Below are positions 48,979 through 57,537 of a DNA stretch of 64,000 bases, in pieces. The notes beneath the pieces are model-generated. The model was not told where the DNA came from and did not search any database. It was given only the letters and a program-made list of their open reading frames with translations. Made by a program: the position numbers and the translations under genes. The stretch spans positions 248,001-312,000 of the forward strand of contig NZ_JAJJPA010000002.1 of assembly GCF_020907985.1 (NCBI RefSeq), written 5' to 3'. Position 1 is the first letter of the stretch. Each line of letters starts with the position of its first letter. Source of the DNA: Kitasatospora humi. Its GTDB lineage: Bacteria; Actinomycetota; Actinomycetes; Streptomycetales; Streptomycetaceae.

Positions 48979-49626
48979 TCACGCGGTGACCACGGCGAAG
49001 TTGAACGGCGTGTCGCCCAGCTTGCCGTACAACCGGATCCAGAGCGGCAGGACCAGCTCGGTGCCGCCCGCGGTGGACAGGTCGCCCAGGTCGATGATCT
49101 GGGCCGTGCTCCAGCCGAACTCCCGGAGCAGGTCGGACACCAAGGCCTTGGCGTCGGCGTCGTCGCCGCTGACGAAGACGTTGTGGTGGCCGGGGACCAG
49201 GCTCGGCTGGACCATCACCGCGTTGTTCATGGTGTTGAGGGTCTTCACCACCCGCGCGCCGGGGAAGGCCCGCTGGATCTGCTCGGCCAGGCTCAGGCCG
49301 TCCTTCTGGAGGATGCTGGGCGGGAAGCCCGCCGAGAAGTCCAGCGGGTTGGAGACGTCCACCACCACCTTGCCGTCCAGGTTCTCCGCGCCGGCGGCGA
49401 TCAGCGCGTCGAGGGAGACGAGGCCGAGAGTCGCGTTGACCACCAGCTCCGCGTCGGCCGCGGCCTGGGCGAAGGTGCCGTGCGAGCCGCCCTGTTCGGC
49501 GGCCCACTGCGCGGCGGTGGTGTTGTCCGCCGTGCGCGAGCCCAGGGTGACCTGGTGCCCGTTGGCCACGAAGGCGCTCGCGAGGCGACGGCCGACCTCA
49601 CCGGTGCCAAGAACAGCGATCTTCAT
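48979..49626 (-). CDS. NAD(P)/F420-type reductase with Rossmann fold
   Basis: A 215-residue protein of the F420-dependent NADP reductase-like group. KIAVLGTGEVGRRLASAF is the dinucleotide loop, HQVTLGSRTADN the NADP-phosphate-binding part (Ser-Arg), KVVVDVSNPLDFSAGFPPSI and ARVVKTLNTMNNAVM follow in family order. It may act as an oxidoreductase on other substrates. ATG 49626 has GGGAGG 8 bp upstream; the ATG at 49632 is too near the site. Confidence 0.86.
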   Translation of the reverse strand: MKIAVLGTGEVGRRLASAFVANGHQVTLGSRTADNTTAAQWAAEQGGSHGTFAQAAADAELVVNATLGLVSLDALIAAGAENLDGKVVVDVSNPLDFSAGFPPSILQKDGLSLAEQIQRAFPGARVVKTLNTMNNAVMVQPSLVPGHHNVFVSGDDADAKALVSDLLREFGWSTAQIIDLGDLSTAGGTELVLPLWIRLYGKLGDTPFNFAVVTA

Positions 49627-49756
49627 GATCATTACCTCCCAGCGTGTAACGGAGTTGACTGGCTGTCAGAGTAGACGGTCAATCCGACCGGCAGGGTTCA
49701 GCGCTTGGGAGCCGGGAGGGGTGGCGACCCTTCGAGCGGCCGCGCAGGGAAGGTGG

Positions 49757-49780
49757 GCCATTGCCCGAAAGGGCAATGGC
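49757..49780. terminator. Perfect GAAA-loop hairpin in intergenic DNA
   Basis: Ten-base arms GCCATTGCCC and GGGCAATGGC enclose a GAAA tetraloop. There is no gene end on either side within 120 bp, so a terminator role is uncertain; it could be part of a small RNA. Confidence 0.5.
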
Positions 49781-50320
49781 GAGCGTCCGGCCGGGTGAGC
49801 GGGTGCGGCCCGGGTGCCGCGGCGACGTCAGTCCGGGCCGGGTCGGTGCGGGTCGGTCCTGACGCGGCCTGAACCGTGGAACCGGCGTGTCCTGACGGCG
49901 TGTTGACGCTTGAGTCAGTGCTCGGGCCAACGGGAGGAGCGCGGGGCGCCGACGGCGCGGGCGGTCGGCGCAGGGTCTCCCCTGCGGTGGCGGATCCGTA
50001 CGACACCGCCCGGCCCGGACACCCCGCCGGAGCTCTTCGAACAGCGCCGGACTATGCGAAGTCAGCCCGGGCGGCGCACGGCGGCGGCGATCGGCGGCCG
50101 GACCGGCACGACCTCGGCGGCACGCGCCGGCCAGGCGGTCCCGCCGGGGCCTCACCTGCCGTACCGGCGCTCGCGGTTGGCGTAGGAACGCAGCGCGCGC
50201 AGGAAGTCGACGCGGCGGAAGGCGGGCCGGTGGGCGTCGAGAAGTGCCTCCCGACGTAGGTGGACTGCCAGAGCAGGAAGCCGGGGAGGCTCGGTCCGCA
50301 GGGGTTGCGGATCAGCGCGG

Positions 50321-50372
50321 GAGCCCGTGCCCGCCGCCGGGCAGAGCAGTGGTCGACGGCGGGCACGGGCTC
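50321..50372 (-). terminator. Terminator of the sugar operon
   Basis: Perfect 16-bp arms GAGCCCGTGCCCGCCG and its complement around a 20-bp loop, about 15 bp after the last stop of the operon. Confidence 0.85.
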
Positions 50373-50386
50373 GGATGCGGGGAGGA

Positions 50387-52798
50387 TCAGCCGGTGACCT
50401 GGACCACCGCGGTCTGGCCGGCCGGGACGGTCACCGTCGCGTAGCTGTAGGTGTTGCCGTCGACGGTGGTGGTCTGCACGGGCTGCGCGACGCCGTTGAC
50501 GGTGATCCCGCTGTGCCCGCCGGTGAACTGCGCCGTCCAGGTGAGGGCGCCGGAGCCGGAGCTGTTGGTCAGGGTCGACTTGGTGAGGCCGTCATGGCGC
50601 AGCGTGACCGTGTGCGAGCCGATCGGGATCGAGGTCAGCTGCAGGTAGCCGATGTCGCCCGGGAGTTCGGCGTGCGTGGTGAGGGCGTTCGCGGCGGCGT
50701 TCGGCTGGACGCCCATCAGGCCCTGCACGGTCTGGCTCAGCAGGGTGAAGGAGACTTCGGGGTAGTCGCTGTTGAGGAACCCACCGGAGTGCTGGTTGTT
50801 GACGTTGTTGTAGACGTACTGCATCCACTTCCAGCCGGTGGCGCTCATGTTGTGGGCGAAGAAGACGTCCGGCAGGTAGGTGTCCGCTTCGAGGTTGCTC
50901 GGCGCGCCCGTCCCGGAGGCCTGGCCGTCGATGAAGTTGAGGTAGTTGGTCTCCCGGTAGCCCGGGTTCATGATGCCCTTGAGCGGCATGAACCAGGAGT
51001 TCTCCTTGCCCCAGTCGGTGAAGGCGGTGCCGCTGGTGCTGTAGGCCCGCACCACGGTGTTCCAGTTGTTGGGGTTCCCGCTCCACCCGTTGTTGTAGTA
51101 GTTCTTCAGCGTGGTCGCCAGGTTGGTGTACTTGGTGGCGTCCGCGGTGTCGCCCTTGGCGGTGGCCAGTGCGGCTGCCGCCAGGTAGGCCTGGTACTGC
51201 GAGCCGATCGAGTCGCCCGACTCGGCGAGGGTGGCGCCGTTCTCGTTGTAGCTGGCCACCCCCTGGAAGATGTCCCCGCTGCCGGCCTCGGCGATCGGCA
51301 CGCCGTTGTTGTTGAGCGGGCCGGTGTGCCCGGCGATGAACGGGCCCACCGTGTTGGCCACGTAGGTCGAGAGCGTGGGGTCGTTGAGGTAGTCGCTGTC
51401 GCCGGTCCACTGGTAGGCGTCGTCGACCTTCTGGGCCAGCTCGAACGGCGCCGGCAGCTCCCGCACGAAGTCGGTCGGGCTGTTGTAGTCGATCGAGCCG
51501 GCCGTCTTCGCGTCGAAGTTGACGGACCAGTAGGGATCGTAGTTCTGCCCGGGTGTGGCGGAGGCGGCGAACGCCTTCAGCATGGTCTTGTTGTCCGCGT
51601 CCAGGCCCAACAGGTGGGCTCCGGCCACCTGGTGGGAGAAGTCCCGGGAGTAGAAGTCGGAGCGGAACGGGTAGCCGGCCCAGTAGGTGTTGCTGTAGAC
51701 GCCCTGCCCGGTGCCGCCGGTGTTGTTCTCGTCCGCGTTGATCGGTCCGGTCGAACCGGGCTGGCTGGCGAAGGAGTTGGCTTTGGTCTTGGCCCAGTTG
51801 AAGAGCGCGGCCAGGGTGGCGTTGTCGGAGCTGAGCTGCGGGTTGTTCGGCGCGGACTGGGCGACCGAGACGTCGTCGACGTTCACCCAGCCGGTGGGCG
51901 CGGAGCCGATCGCCACGGTCACCGCGTCTCCCGCGTGCACCTGGATGCGCGGCAGCGTGTACTTGGCGTAGACCGACTGGTTGGGCAGCGTCAGGGTGGC
52001 CGCGGTGCTGCCGTTGACCTGGACGCTGAACGTGCCGCCCGCGGCGCCGCCGGCGATCCAGGCGCTGACGTCGTAGCTGCCGTCCTCCGGCGCGGTGACG
52101 CGCTGGCTGACCTGGTAGCCGGTGCCGGCGTCCAGGTAGGCCGCGGTGCTGCCGAGGTGCGGGTTGTTGCCGGCGATGCCGCTGTGCGCGCTGAACGTCC
52201 AGCCGCTGGTGCCCTGTTCGAAGCCGGAGTTGGCGAACTGCAGCGGGTCGGCCCGGGTCAGCAGCCACAGTTGGTTGCTGCCGCCATTGCAACTCCACTG
52301 CTGGATCTGGGTGTTGGGTGCGGACGTGCCATACGGCAGATCAAGGCAGAGTGCTGGGCTGTTCTGCGGGTGGACCACGGTGCCGCCGTTGCCGGCGGTG
52401 AGCGTGAACTGCTGGCCGGCACTGCCGTCGCAGGTGTTCTCGACCAGGGTGGTGCCGGAGGTCGTGCCCGGCAGGCTGAGGCAGGAGTTGGTGGCGGCCC
52501 GGTCGGCGATGGTCCAGCCGCCGTTGCCGTTCGCCGTCAGCTGCCAGCGCTGGTTCAGCAGGTTCTGGCAGGGTTGCTGCACCACCGGGGTGCCGGGATC
52601 GGTGGCGGCCCACTTGCCGCCCAGGCACTGGCCGGTGGCGGCGGAGGCGAGGAAGTAGGAGCTTCCGGAGACCACGGGATCGCCGGCGGCGGCGGCCTGG
52701 CCGACCGGTAGCAGGGTGACCGCGCCGGCGGCCAGCGACACCAGGCCGAGGTGCGCGTGGACGCGGCGGTGGAGGCGGGAGCGGGTGGGGTGCGGCAA
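50387..52798 (-). CDS. Secreted RICIN-lectin glycosidase-like enzyme with (alpha/alpha)-barrel-type domain
   Basis: An 803-residue secreted protein: signal peptide (about 1-38), a RICIN/CBM13 domain with three repeats (GQCLGGKW...QRWQL, NSCLSLPG...GQQFTL, ALCLDLPYG...NQLWLL; about 45-185), a jelly-roll carbohydrate-binding domain (FANSGFEQGTSGWTFSAH..., about 190-310), then a large helical domain (YWAGYPFRSDFYSRDFSHQVAGAHLLGLD, ENSWFMPLKGIMNPGYRETNYL, WKWMQYVYNN) resembling six-hairpin glycosidases. The GH family was not identified. TTG start with GGAGGATCCC upstream. Last gene of the alpha-galactosidase operon, so probably acts outside the cell on the same polymer. Confidence 0.82.
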   Translation of the reverse strand: MPHPTRSRLHRRVHAHLGLVSLAAGAVTLLPVGQAAAAGDPVVSGSSYFLASAATGQCLGGKWAATDPGTPVVQQPCQNLLNQRWQLTANGNGGWTIADRAATNSCLSLPGTTSGTTLVENTCDGSAGQQFTLTAGNGGTVVHPQNSPALCLDLPYGTSAPNTQIQQWSCNGGSNQLWLLTRADPLQFANSGFEQGTSGWTFSAHSGIAGNNPHLGSTAAYLDAGTGYQVSQRVTAPEDGSYDVSAWIAGGAAGGTFSVQVNGSTAATLTLPNQSVYAKYTLPRIQVHAGDAVTVAIGSAPTGWVNVDDVSVAQSAPNNPQLSSDNATLAALFNWAKTKANSFASQPGSTGPINADENNTGGTGQGVYSNTYWAGYPFRSDFYSRDFSHQVAGAHLLGLDADNKTMLKAFAASATPGQNYDPYWSVNFDAKTAGSIDYNSPTDFVRELPAPFELAQKVDDAYQWTGDSDYLNDPTLSTYVANTVGPFIAGHTGPLNNNGVPIAEAGSGDIFQGVASYNENGATLAESGDSIGSQYQAYLAAAALATAKGDTADATKYTNLATTLKNYYNNGWSGNPNNWNTVVRAYSTSGTAFTDWGKENSWFMPLKGIMNPGYRETNYLNFIDGQASGTGAPSNLEADTYLPDVFFAHNMSATGWKWMQYVYNNVNNQHSGGFLNSDYPEVSFTLLSQTVQGLMGVQPNAAANALTTHAELPGDIGYLQLTSIPIGSHTVTLRHDGLTKSTLTNSSGSGALTWTAQFTGGHSGITVNGVAQPVQTTTVDGNTYSYATVTVPAGQTAVVQVTG

Positions 52799-52841
52799 GG
52801 GATCCTCCGACAGGGGGTGTTGGGGGAGTGCCCCGGCGGCC

Positions 52842-53861
52842 TCAGCTGGGCGGCCGCCGGTCGAAGTGGGGGCCGGTCGTGCCGCGCACGACGACCTCGG
52901 GCTGGAACATCAGTTCGCCGGGCGGGACTTGGCGCCCGGACAGCAGACCGACCAGACCGCGTGCGACCTCGGTGGCCAGCCGGTCCACCGGTTGGCGCAC
53001 GGTGGTCAGCGGCGGGTCGGTGAACTCCATCAGCGGGCCGTCGTCATAGCCGATCACCGAGACGTCCTCGGGGACCGACAGGCCCTGGCGGCGGACGGCG
53101 CGGATCGCGCCGAGTGCCATCTGATCGCTGCAGGCGACCACTGCGGTGCAGCCGTCGCGCAGCAGCCGCTCGGTGGCGAACTGGCCGCCCTCGACCGAGT
53201 AGGTCTGACGGACCACCAGTTCGGCGTGCTCGCCCAGGCCGAGCGCGGCCATGGCGGCCCGGTAGCCGGCCACCCGGCGGTCGGCGGGCCGGTTGCCCAT
53301 CGGTCCGGCGGCCATGCCGATCCGGGTGTGGCCGAGCTGGTGCAGGTGGCGCACCGACAACTCGGCCGCGTAGCCGTCGTCGCTGGAGTAGGCGATCGAA
53401 TGGCCGCCCTGGAAGCAGCCGTTGATGCAGACGTACGGCACCGCCCGGCTCTCCAGCAGGTGCAGCACCTCGGGGTCGAACTGGTTGAGGGTGTTGCTGG
53501 CGGAGCAGAAGACGATGCCGGTGGCGCCCAGATCGAGCAGCGACTTGAGGAAGTCCCGCTCCTGGACCCCGCCCGGCAGGGCGGGGCAGACCACCGCGCG
53601 CAGCCCGTGCGGGGCCAGGGCCAGCCCGATCTTCTCGGCCAGCACGCTGAAGATCGGGGTGGACAGCCCCGGCGTGATCACCCCGACCACACCGCCGCCG
53701 GTGATGCTCCGCTCATAGCCGAGCTCGTCAAGCGCCTGTTCGACCAGCTGCCGGGTCTTCGGCGAAACACCGCTCTTGCGGTTCAGAACCCGGCTGACGG
53801 TCGCCAGGCTCACGCCGGCGCGATCGGCGACCTCGGTGATCTTCACCTTCTCCTGCTCCAT
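52842..53861 (-). CDS. LacI-family repressor of the sugar operon
   Basis: A 339-residue LacI protein: helix-turn-helix KITEVADRAGVSLATVSRVLNRKSGVSPKT (about 7-36) and a periplasmic-binding-like sugar domain (GVITPGLSTPIFSVLAEKIG, VVACSDQMALGAIRAVR, VSVIGYDDGPLMEFTDPPLTTVRQP). It lies inside the operon between the GH36 gene and the lectin enzyme, so it is probably feedback-controlled. Confidence 0.9.
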   Translation of the reverse strand: MEQEKVKITEVADRAGVSLATVSRVLNRKSGVSPKTRQLVEQALDELGYERSITGGGVVGVITPGLSTPIFSVLAEKIGLALAPHGLRAVVCPALPGGVQERDFLKSLLDLGATGIVFCSASNTLNQFDPEVLHLLESRAVPYVCINGCFQGGHSIAYSSDDGYAAELSVRHLHQLGHTRIGMAAGPMGNRPADRRVAGYRAAMAALGLGEHAELVVRQTYSVEGGQFATERLLRDGCTAVVACSDQMALGAIRAVRRQGLSVPEDVSVIGYDDGPLMEFTDPPLTTVRQPVDRLATEVARGLVGLLSGRQVPPGELMFQPEVVVRGTTGPHFDRRPPS

Positions 53862-53912
53862 GCCACCCTCGATTGCGTTGCTGCCTGTGCTGCCTGATCG
53901 GCGGCAACTATG

Positions 53913-55712
53913 TCATCCCGCGTCCGGTGCGACCCGGCAGAGCCCGCCGGGCGGCACCGCCACGGTGTGCAGGCCGGGCGTGAGCTTGAGGGTGAGCGGC
54001 GGCTGCGGGCGGCCGGTGGCGTCGAAGACGCTCAGCCGCACCGCCCGGGGCGCGCCGGTGACGTCGAGCAGCAGGCGGCCGACCGGGGTGGCGTTGATCA
54101 GGGCCAGTTCGTCCCAGCCGTCGGTGGACAGCGCGGCCGGGCGGTCGGTGTAGCTGGTCACCACCCACTGGCCGCCGTGACGGGCCGTCACCTGCGGGTA
54201 GAGCTCATCGGGGCGGCCCGGTTCGTAGTGGCCGCCGGTGAGCGCCGGCCGCAGCTCGCGCCAGACGCCCAGCCAGAAGGTGAGGGTCTCCCGGTGCGAG
54301 TCGGACAGCTCGGAGAGCCGCGCGGAGAGCTGCGGCACCGCGTGCAGCGCGCCGTGCAGCTGGCGGGCCACGGCCTGCGGGGCGGCCTGCGGGTCCCACA
54401 TCAGCATGTCGGAGTGGACGGCGCCGCCGGGTGCCAGCAGGCCGATGTCCAGGGTGCGGATCCGATTGGCGAGCGCGTCGGCCGGGCAGTCGACCGCGCG
54501 CAGGGCGTTGCCGAACGCGGTCATCGCCGGGCCGGTGTACGGCTGGCGCAGCTCGATCACGAACTCGTCGCCGCGCAGGGCCCGCAGTTCCTCCCGCAGC
54601 CGGGTGAGCAGCTGGTCCATCGCCTGGCCGACGTCGTGCACGTAGCCGGGTCCGAGCTCCTCCGGGATGGGTGCGCCGGAGTAGGTGCCGGCCTCGTCCA
54701 GGAAGTCGACCTTCAGCCCGTCCAGGCCGTAGGAGTCGACCACGTCGCGGCAGGTCCGCACGATGTGCTCGCGCACCTCGGCGTGGCGCGGGTCGAGGAT
54801 CCGGCAGTCCAGGCCGCGGTCGTACTCCGGGGCGTAGCGGGCCAACTGCTGGTGGGCGGCCGACCGCTCGCCGAGCAGCAGCGGGGCGATCCAGGCGACG
54901 TAGCGCAGACCCAGGCCGCGCACGGTCTCGACATGGGCGCGCAGGTCGGGGAACTTCGCCGGATCGGCCCGCCAGTCACCGCAGCCCGAGTAGCCGCGGC
55001 CGTTGGCGTGCAGCTGCCAGCCGTCGTCCAGGAACAGCTGGCCGCAGCCCAGCTCGGCGGCCAGCGCCGCCTCCCGTTCGACGGCGGCCGCGTTGACGTC
55101 CTGGGTGAAGGCGTACCAGGTCGAGTAGACCGGGGTGCGGCCGAACTCCGGGACGGGCAGCGGGGCACCGCCGGGCAGCGCGGCGAACCAGCCGCGCAGC
55201 TCGCGCAGCGCGCCCGCCACGCTCTGGCCGGGCGCGGCGAGCCGCACCCGCAGGGCGGCGCCCGCGGTCAGCCGGCAGCGCAGCCACACCCCGAAGCGCT
55301 TCTCCTCCTCCGAGACACCGAACCGGATCGCGGTCTGCGCGGCGGTGCGATCGGCCCCGAAGGCCAGCAATGCCGATCCGTCGGCGTCGTAGAGGCAGCC
55401 GGTCGGCGCGGAGTCGATCAGGGAGACCGCCCGCCAGGGCGACCAGTCCGCGGGCAGGGTGCGTGCCCAGCCGGCGTTCGGGTGCCAGTAGCCGACCGCA
55501 TCGCCCAGCGGCACGTCCAACCGGAGGGTGGCGTCCACGGGTTCGGTGGCGGTGATCAGGACCTCCTCCTGATCTCCCGTCAGCTCTGCTGCGGCGGAGA
55601 ATGCTTGGAGGGTGACCCGCACGCCGTGCAGCTCCAGCCGGTGAGAGCCGGTGTGCCACTGGTCCGGGGTGAAGGTGGGCAGCGCGGTGAGGTCGATGGA
55701 GCCGGTCTCCAC
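53913..55712 (-). CDS. GH36 alpha-galactosidase, cytoplasmic
   Basis: A 599-residue glycosidase: an N-terminal beta-supersandwich, then a TIM barrel with LFLDDGWQ, YVAWIAPLL, GLKVDFLDE (nucleophile D336) and RAVDCPADALANRIR (acid/base D408 or D412), the GH36 pattern, and a small C-terminal beta domain. It frees terminal galactose from imported oligosaccharides. No signal peptide, consistent with action after ABC import. GTG 55712 has AGGAAGG upstream; longer starts lack support. Confidence 0.9.
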   Translation of the reverse strand: METGSIDLTALPTFTPDQWHTGSHRLELHGVRVTLQAFSAAAELTGDQEEVLITATEPVDATLRLDVPLGDAVGYWHPNAGWARTLPADWSPWRAVSLIDSAPTGCLYDADGSALLAFGADRTAAQTAIRFGVSEEEKRFGVWLRCRLTAGAALRVRLAAPGQSVAGALRELRGWFAALPGGAPLPVPEFGRTPVYSTWYAFTQDVNAAAVEREAALAAELGCGQLFLDDGWQLHANGRGYSGCGDWRADPAKFPDLRAHVETVRGLGLRYVAWIAPLLLGERSAAHQQLARYAPEYDRGLDCRILDPRHAEVREHIVRTCRDVVDSYGLDGLKVDFLDEAGTYSGAPIPEELGPGYVHDVGQAMDQLLTRLREELRALRGDEFVIELRQPYTGPAMTAFGNALRAVDCPADALANRIRTLDIGLLAPGGAVHSDMLMWDPQAAPQAVARQLHGALHAVPQLSARLSELSDSHRETLTFWLGVWRELRPALTGGHYEPGRPDELYPQVTARHGGQWVVTSYTDRPAALSTDGWDELALINATPVGRLLLDVTGAPRAVRLSVFDATGRPQPPLTLKLTPGLHTVAVPPGGLCRVAPDAG

Positions 55713-55753
55713 GGGAGGCCTTCCTGGATCGGGGTCGGTTGACGGTGCCCGGG

Positions 55754-56599
55754 TCACTGCTTCACGGCTCCGGCGAGCATCCCGGAGACGAAGTGCTTCT
55801 GGAGGAAGAGGAACAGCACGGCCATCGGCACGGCCGCGACGGCGGTGCCGGTCAGCAGCTGGCCGTAGTCGATGTCGGAGCTGCCGGTCAGCGCGGCCAG
55901 GGCGACCGGGATGGTGTACGAGGACGGGTCGCGCAGGGCGACCAGCGGCCAGAGGAAGTCGTTCCACTGGAACAGGAAGAGGTACATCGCCAGGGCCGCC
56001 AGCGCGGGCCGCATGGTGGGCAGCGCCACCCGGAAGAACAGGCCCAACTCGCCGCAGCCGTCGATCCGTCCGGCCTGCAGCAGCTCGTCCGGCAGCGCCC
56101 GCATCGACTGGCGCATCAGGAAGATGCCGAACGGGAGCGCCAGGTTCGGCAGGAGCACCGCCTGGTAGGTGTTGAGCCAGCCCAGGTTCACCATCAGCTT
56201 GAACAGCGGGACGATGGTCAGCTGGGTCGGCACCACCAGGGCGAGCAGCAGCACCGAGAACAGGAACCCGCGGCCGCGGAACCGGTACTTGGCGAAGCCG
56301 TAGCCCGCCAGGGTGCAGACGATCCCACCCAGCACGGTGTAAGTGGTGGCCAGCAGCAGGGAGTTGATCACCACCCTGCCGAAGCCCACCGAAGTCTGCA
56401 GGTGGGTGAGGTTGGTGCCGAGTTCACCGCCGGGCAGCAGCCGGGGCGGCCGGCCGAAGATGTCGTGCTGGTTGTGGGTGCTGGCGATCAGCAGCCAGTA
56501 CAGCGGTGCCACCGTGAAGGCCAGCAGCACCAGCAGTGAGCCGGTCAGCAGCACCTGGCCGCGTGTGGTGGCACGGAAGGCCGGGCCGGTGCGGGCCAT
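55754..56599 (-). CDS. Sugar ABC transporter permease (MalG-type)
   Basis: A 281-residue inner-membrane permease with about six helices and the EAA loop (LLQAGRIDGCGELGLFFRVALPTMRPAL) that docks the ATPase. The N-terminal part LFTVAPLYWLLIASTH-like and IFLMRQSMRALPDELL are typical of the MalG/CUT1 group. Its start shares one base with the stop of the upstream permease. The ATPase is not here and is probably the shared MsiK of streptomycetes. Confidence 0.92.
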   Translation of the reverse strand: MARTGPAFRATTRGQVLLTGSLLVLLAFTVAPLYWLLIASTHNQHDIFGRPPRLLPGGELGTNLTHLQTSVGFGRVVINSLLLATTYTVLGGIVCTLAGYGFAKYRFRGRGFLFSVLLLALVVPTQLTIVPLFKLMVNLGWLNTYQAVLLPNLALPFGIFLMRQSMRALPDELLQAGRIDGCGELGLFFRVALPTMRPALAALAMYLFLFQWNDFLWPLVALRDPSSYTIPVALAALTGSSDIDYGQLLTGTAVAAVPMAVLFLFLQKHFVSGMLAGAVKQ

Positions 56600-57537
56600 C
56601 AGTCCTCCTCCTTGGCCAACTTGACCTGGATCAGGCCGAGGACCGAGATGATCAGGACCAGCGCGTAGCCGATCGCCGAGGCGTAGCCGAAGTCGAAGTA
56701 TCGGAAGCCGGTCTGGTACAGGTAGACGCCGATCGTGGTGGTCGCGTTGTCCGGGCCGCCGCCGGTCATGATGAACGGCTCGTCGAACAACTGCAGGGTG
56801 CCGATGGTGGAGAGAACCACGGTGAGCAGCATGGCCGGACGCAGACCGGGCAGCGTGATGTGCCAGAACCGGCGCCAGGCGCCCGCACCGTCAACGGCGG
56901 CGGCCTCGTAGTGCTCATCCGGGATGCCCTGTAGCCGGGCCAGGTAGATCACCGCGTTGTAGCCGGTGTAGTGCCAGGTGAGCGCCAGCATCACGGAGAC
57001 CTTGGCCCAGAACGGGTCGGTCAGCCAATGCACTTCGGGCAGTCCGACCAGGCCGAGCAGCCAGTTCACCGCTCCGGAGTCCTGGTTGAGCAGGGCGCCC
57101 ATCATCAGGCCGTAGGTGACCAGGCCGGTCACCACCGGCAGGAAGAAGCCCAGCCGGAACAGCGGCTTCCAGCGCAGCAGTGCGGAGTTGAGCGCGACCG
57201 AGAGGCCGAGCGCCAGGCAGAGCATCACCGGCACCTGGACCACCAGGATCAGCGCGGTGTTGCCCAGCGCCTTCCAGAACAGCGGATCGTGGATCAGCCG
57301 CTGGTAGTTGCCCAGGCCGGTCCAGCTCTGCGTCATCCCCTCGGTGTGGTACAGGCTGAGGACGAAGGACCAGCCGATGGGATAGAGCCGGAACCCGGCG
57401 AACAGGGCCAGGGCGGGCAGGATGAAGAGGTAGGGGGCCAGGCGGGCGGTGCTCCGGCCGGGGCGGCGCCCGGGGCCGGCCGGTCGGGTGGGCGCCTCGC
57501 CGCGCCCACCCGACCGCTCCCTCAGGGCCAGGCTCAT
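56599..57537 (-). CDS. Sugar ABC transporter permease (MalF-type)
   Basis: A 312-residue permease with six helices (PYLFILPALALFAGFRLYPIGWSFVLSLY first) and the EAA loop (YEAAAVDGAGAWRRFWHITLPGLRPAM). CUT1 family, pairs with the MalG-type protein. It begins by a 4-bp ATGA overlap with the binding-protein gene. Confidence 0.92.
   Translation of the reverse strand: MSLALRERSGGRGEAPTRPAGPGRRPGRSTARLAPYLFILPALALFAGFRLYPIGWSFVLSLYHTEGMTQSWTGLGNYQRLIHDPLFWKALGNTALILVVQVPVMLCLALGLSVALNSALLRWKPLFRLGFFLPVVTGLVTYGLMMGALLNQDSGAVNWLLGLVGLPEVHWLTDPFWAKVSVMLALTWHYTGYNAVIYLARLQGIPDEHYEAAAVDGAGAWRRFWHITLPGLRPAMLLTVVLSTIGTLQLFDEPFIMTGGGPDNATTTIGVYLYQTGFRYFDFGYASAIGYALVLIISVLGLIQVKLAKEED

Larger units (their letters stand above)
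49627..50386. other. 760-bp stretch without a convincing gene
   Basis: Open frames exist on both strands but their codon use is unlike a gene and their products are Arg/Pro/Ala-rich. The region holds a perfect hairpin at 49757-49780 and, at its right end, the sugar-operon terminator (50321-50372). Confidence 0.5.

Noticed and set aside
46263..49626. P450, LLM oxidoreductase and reductase as a biosynthetic gene cluster
   Set aside because: No core synthase, carrier or tailoring genes are adjacent; the genes are divergent and convergent units with separate terminators.
49679..50259. Overlapping frames on both strands in the gap before the sugar-operon terminator
   Set aside because: Arg/Pro/Ala-rich products, no ribosome-binding site, no domain.
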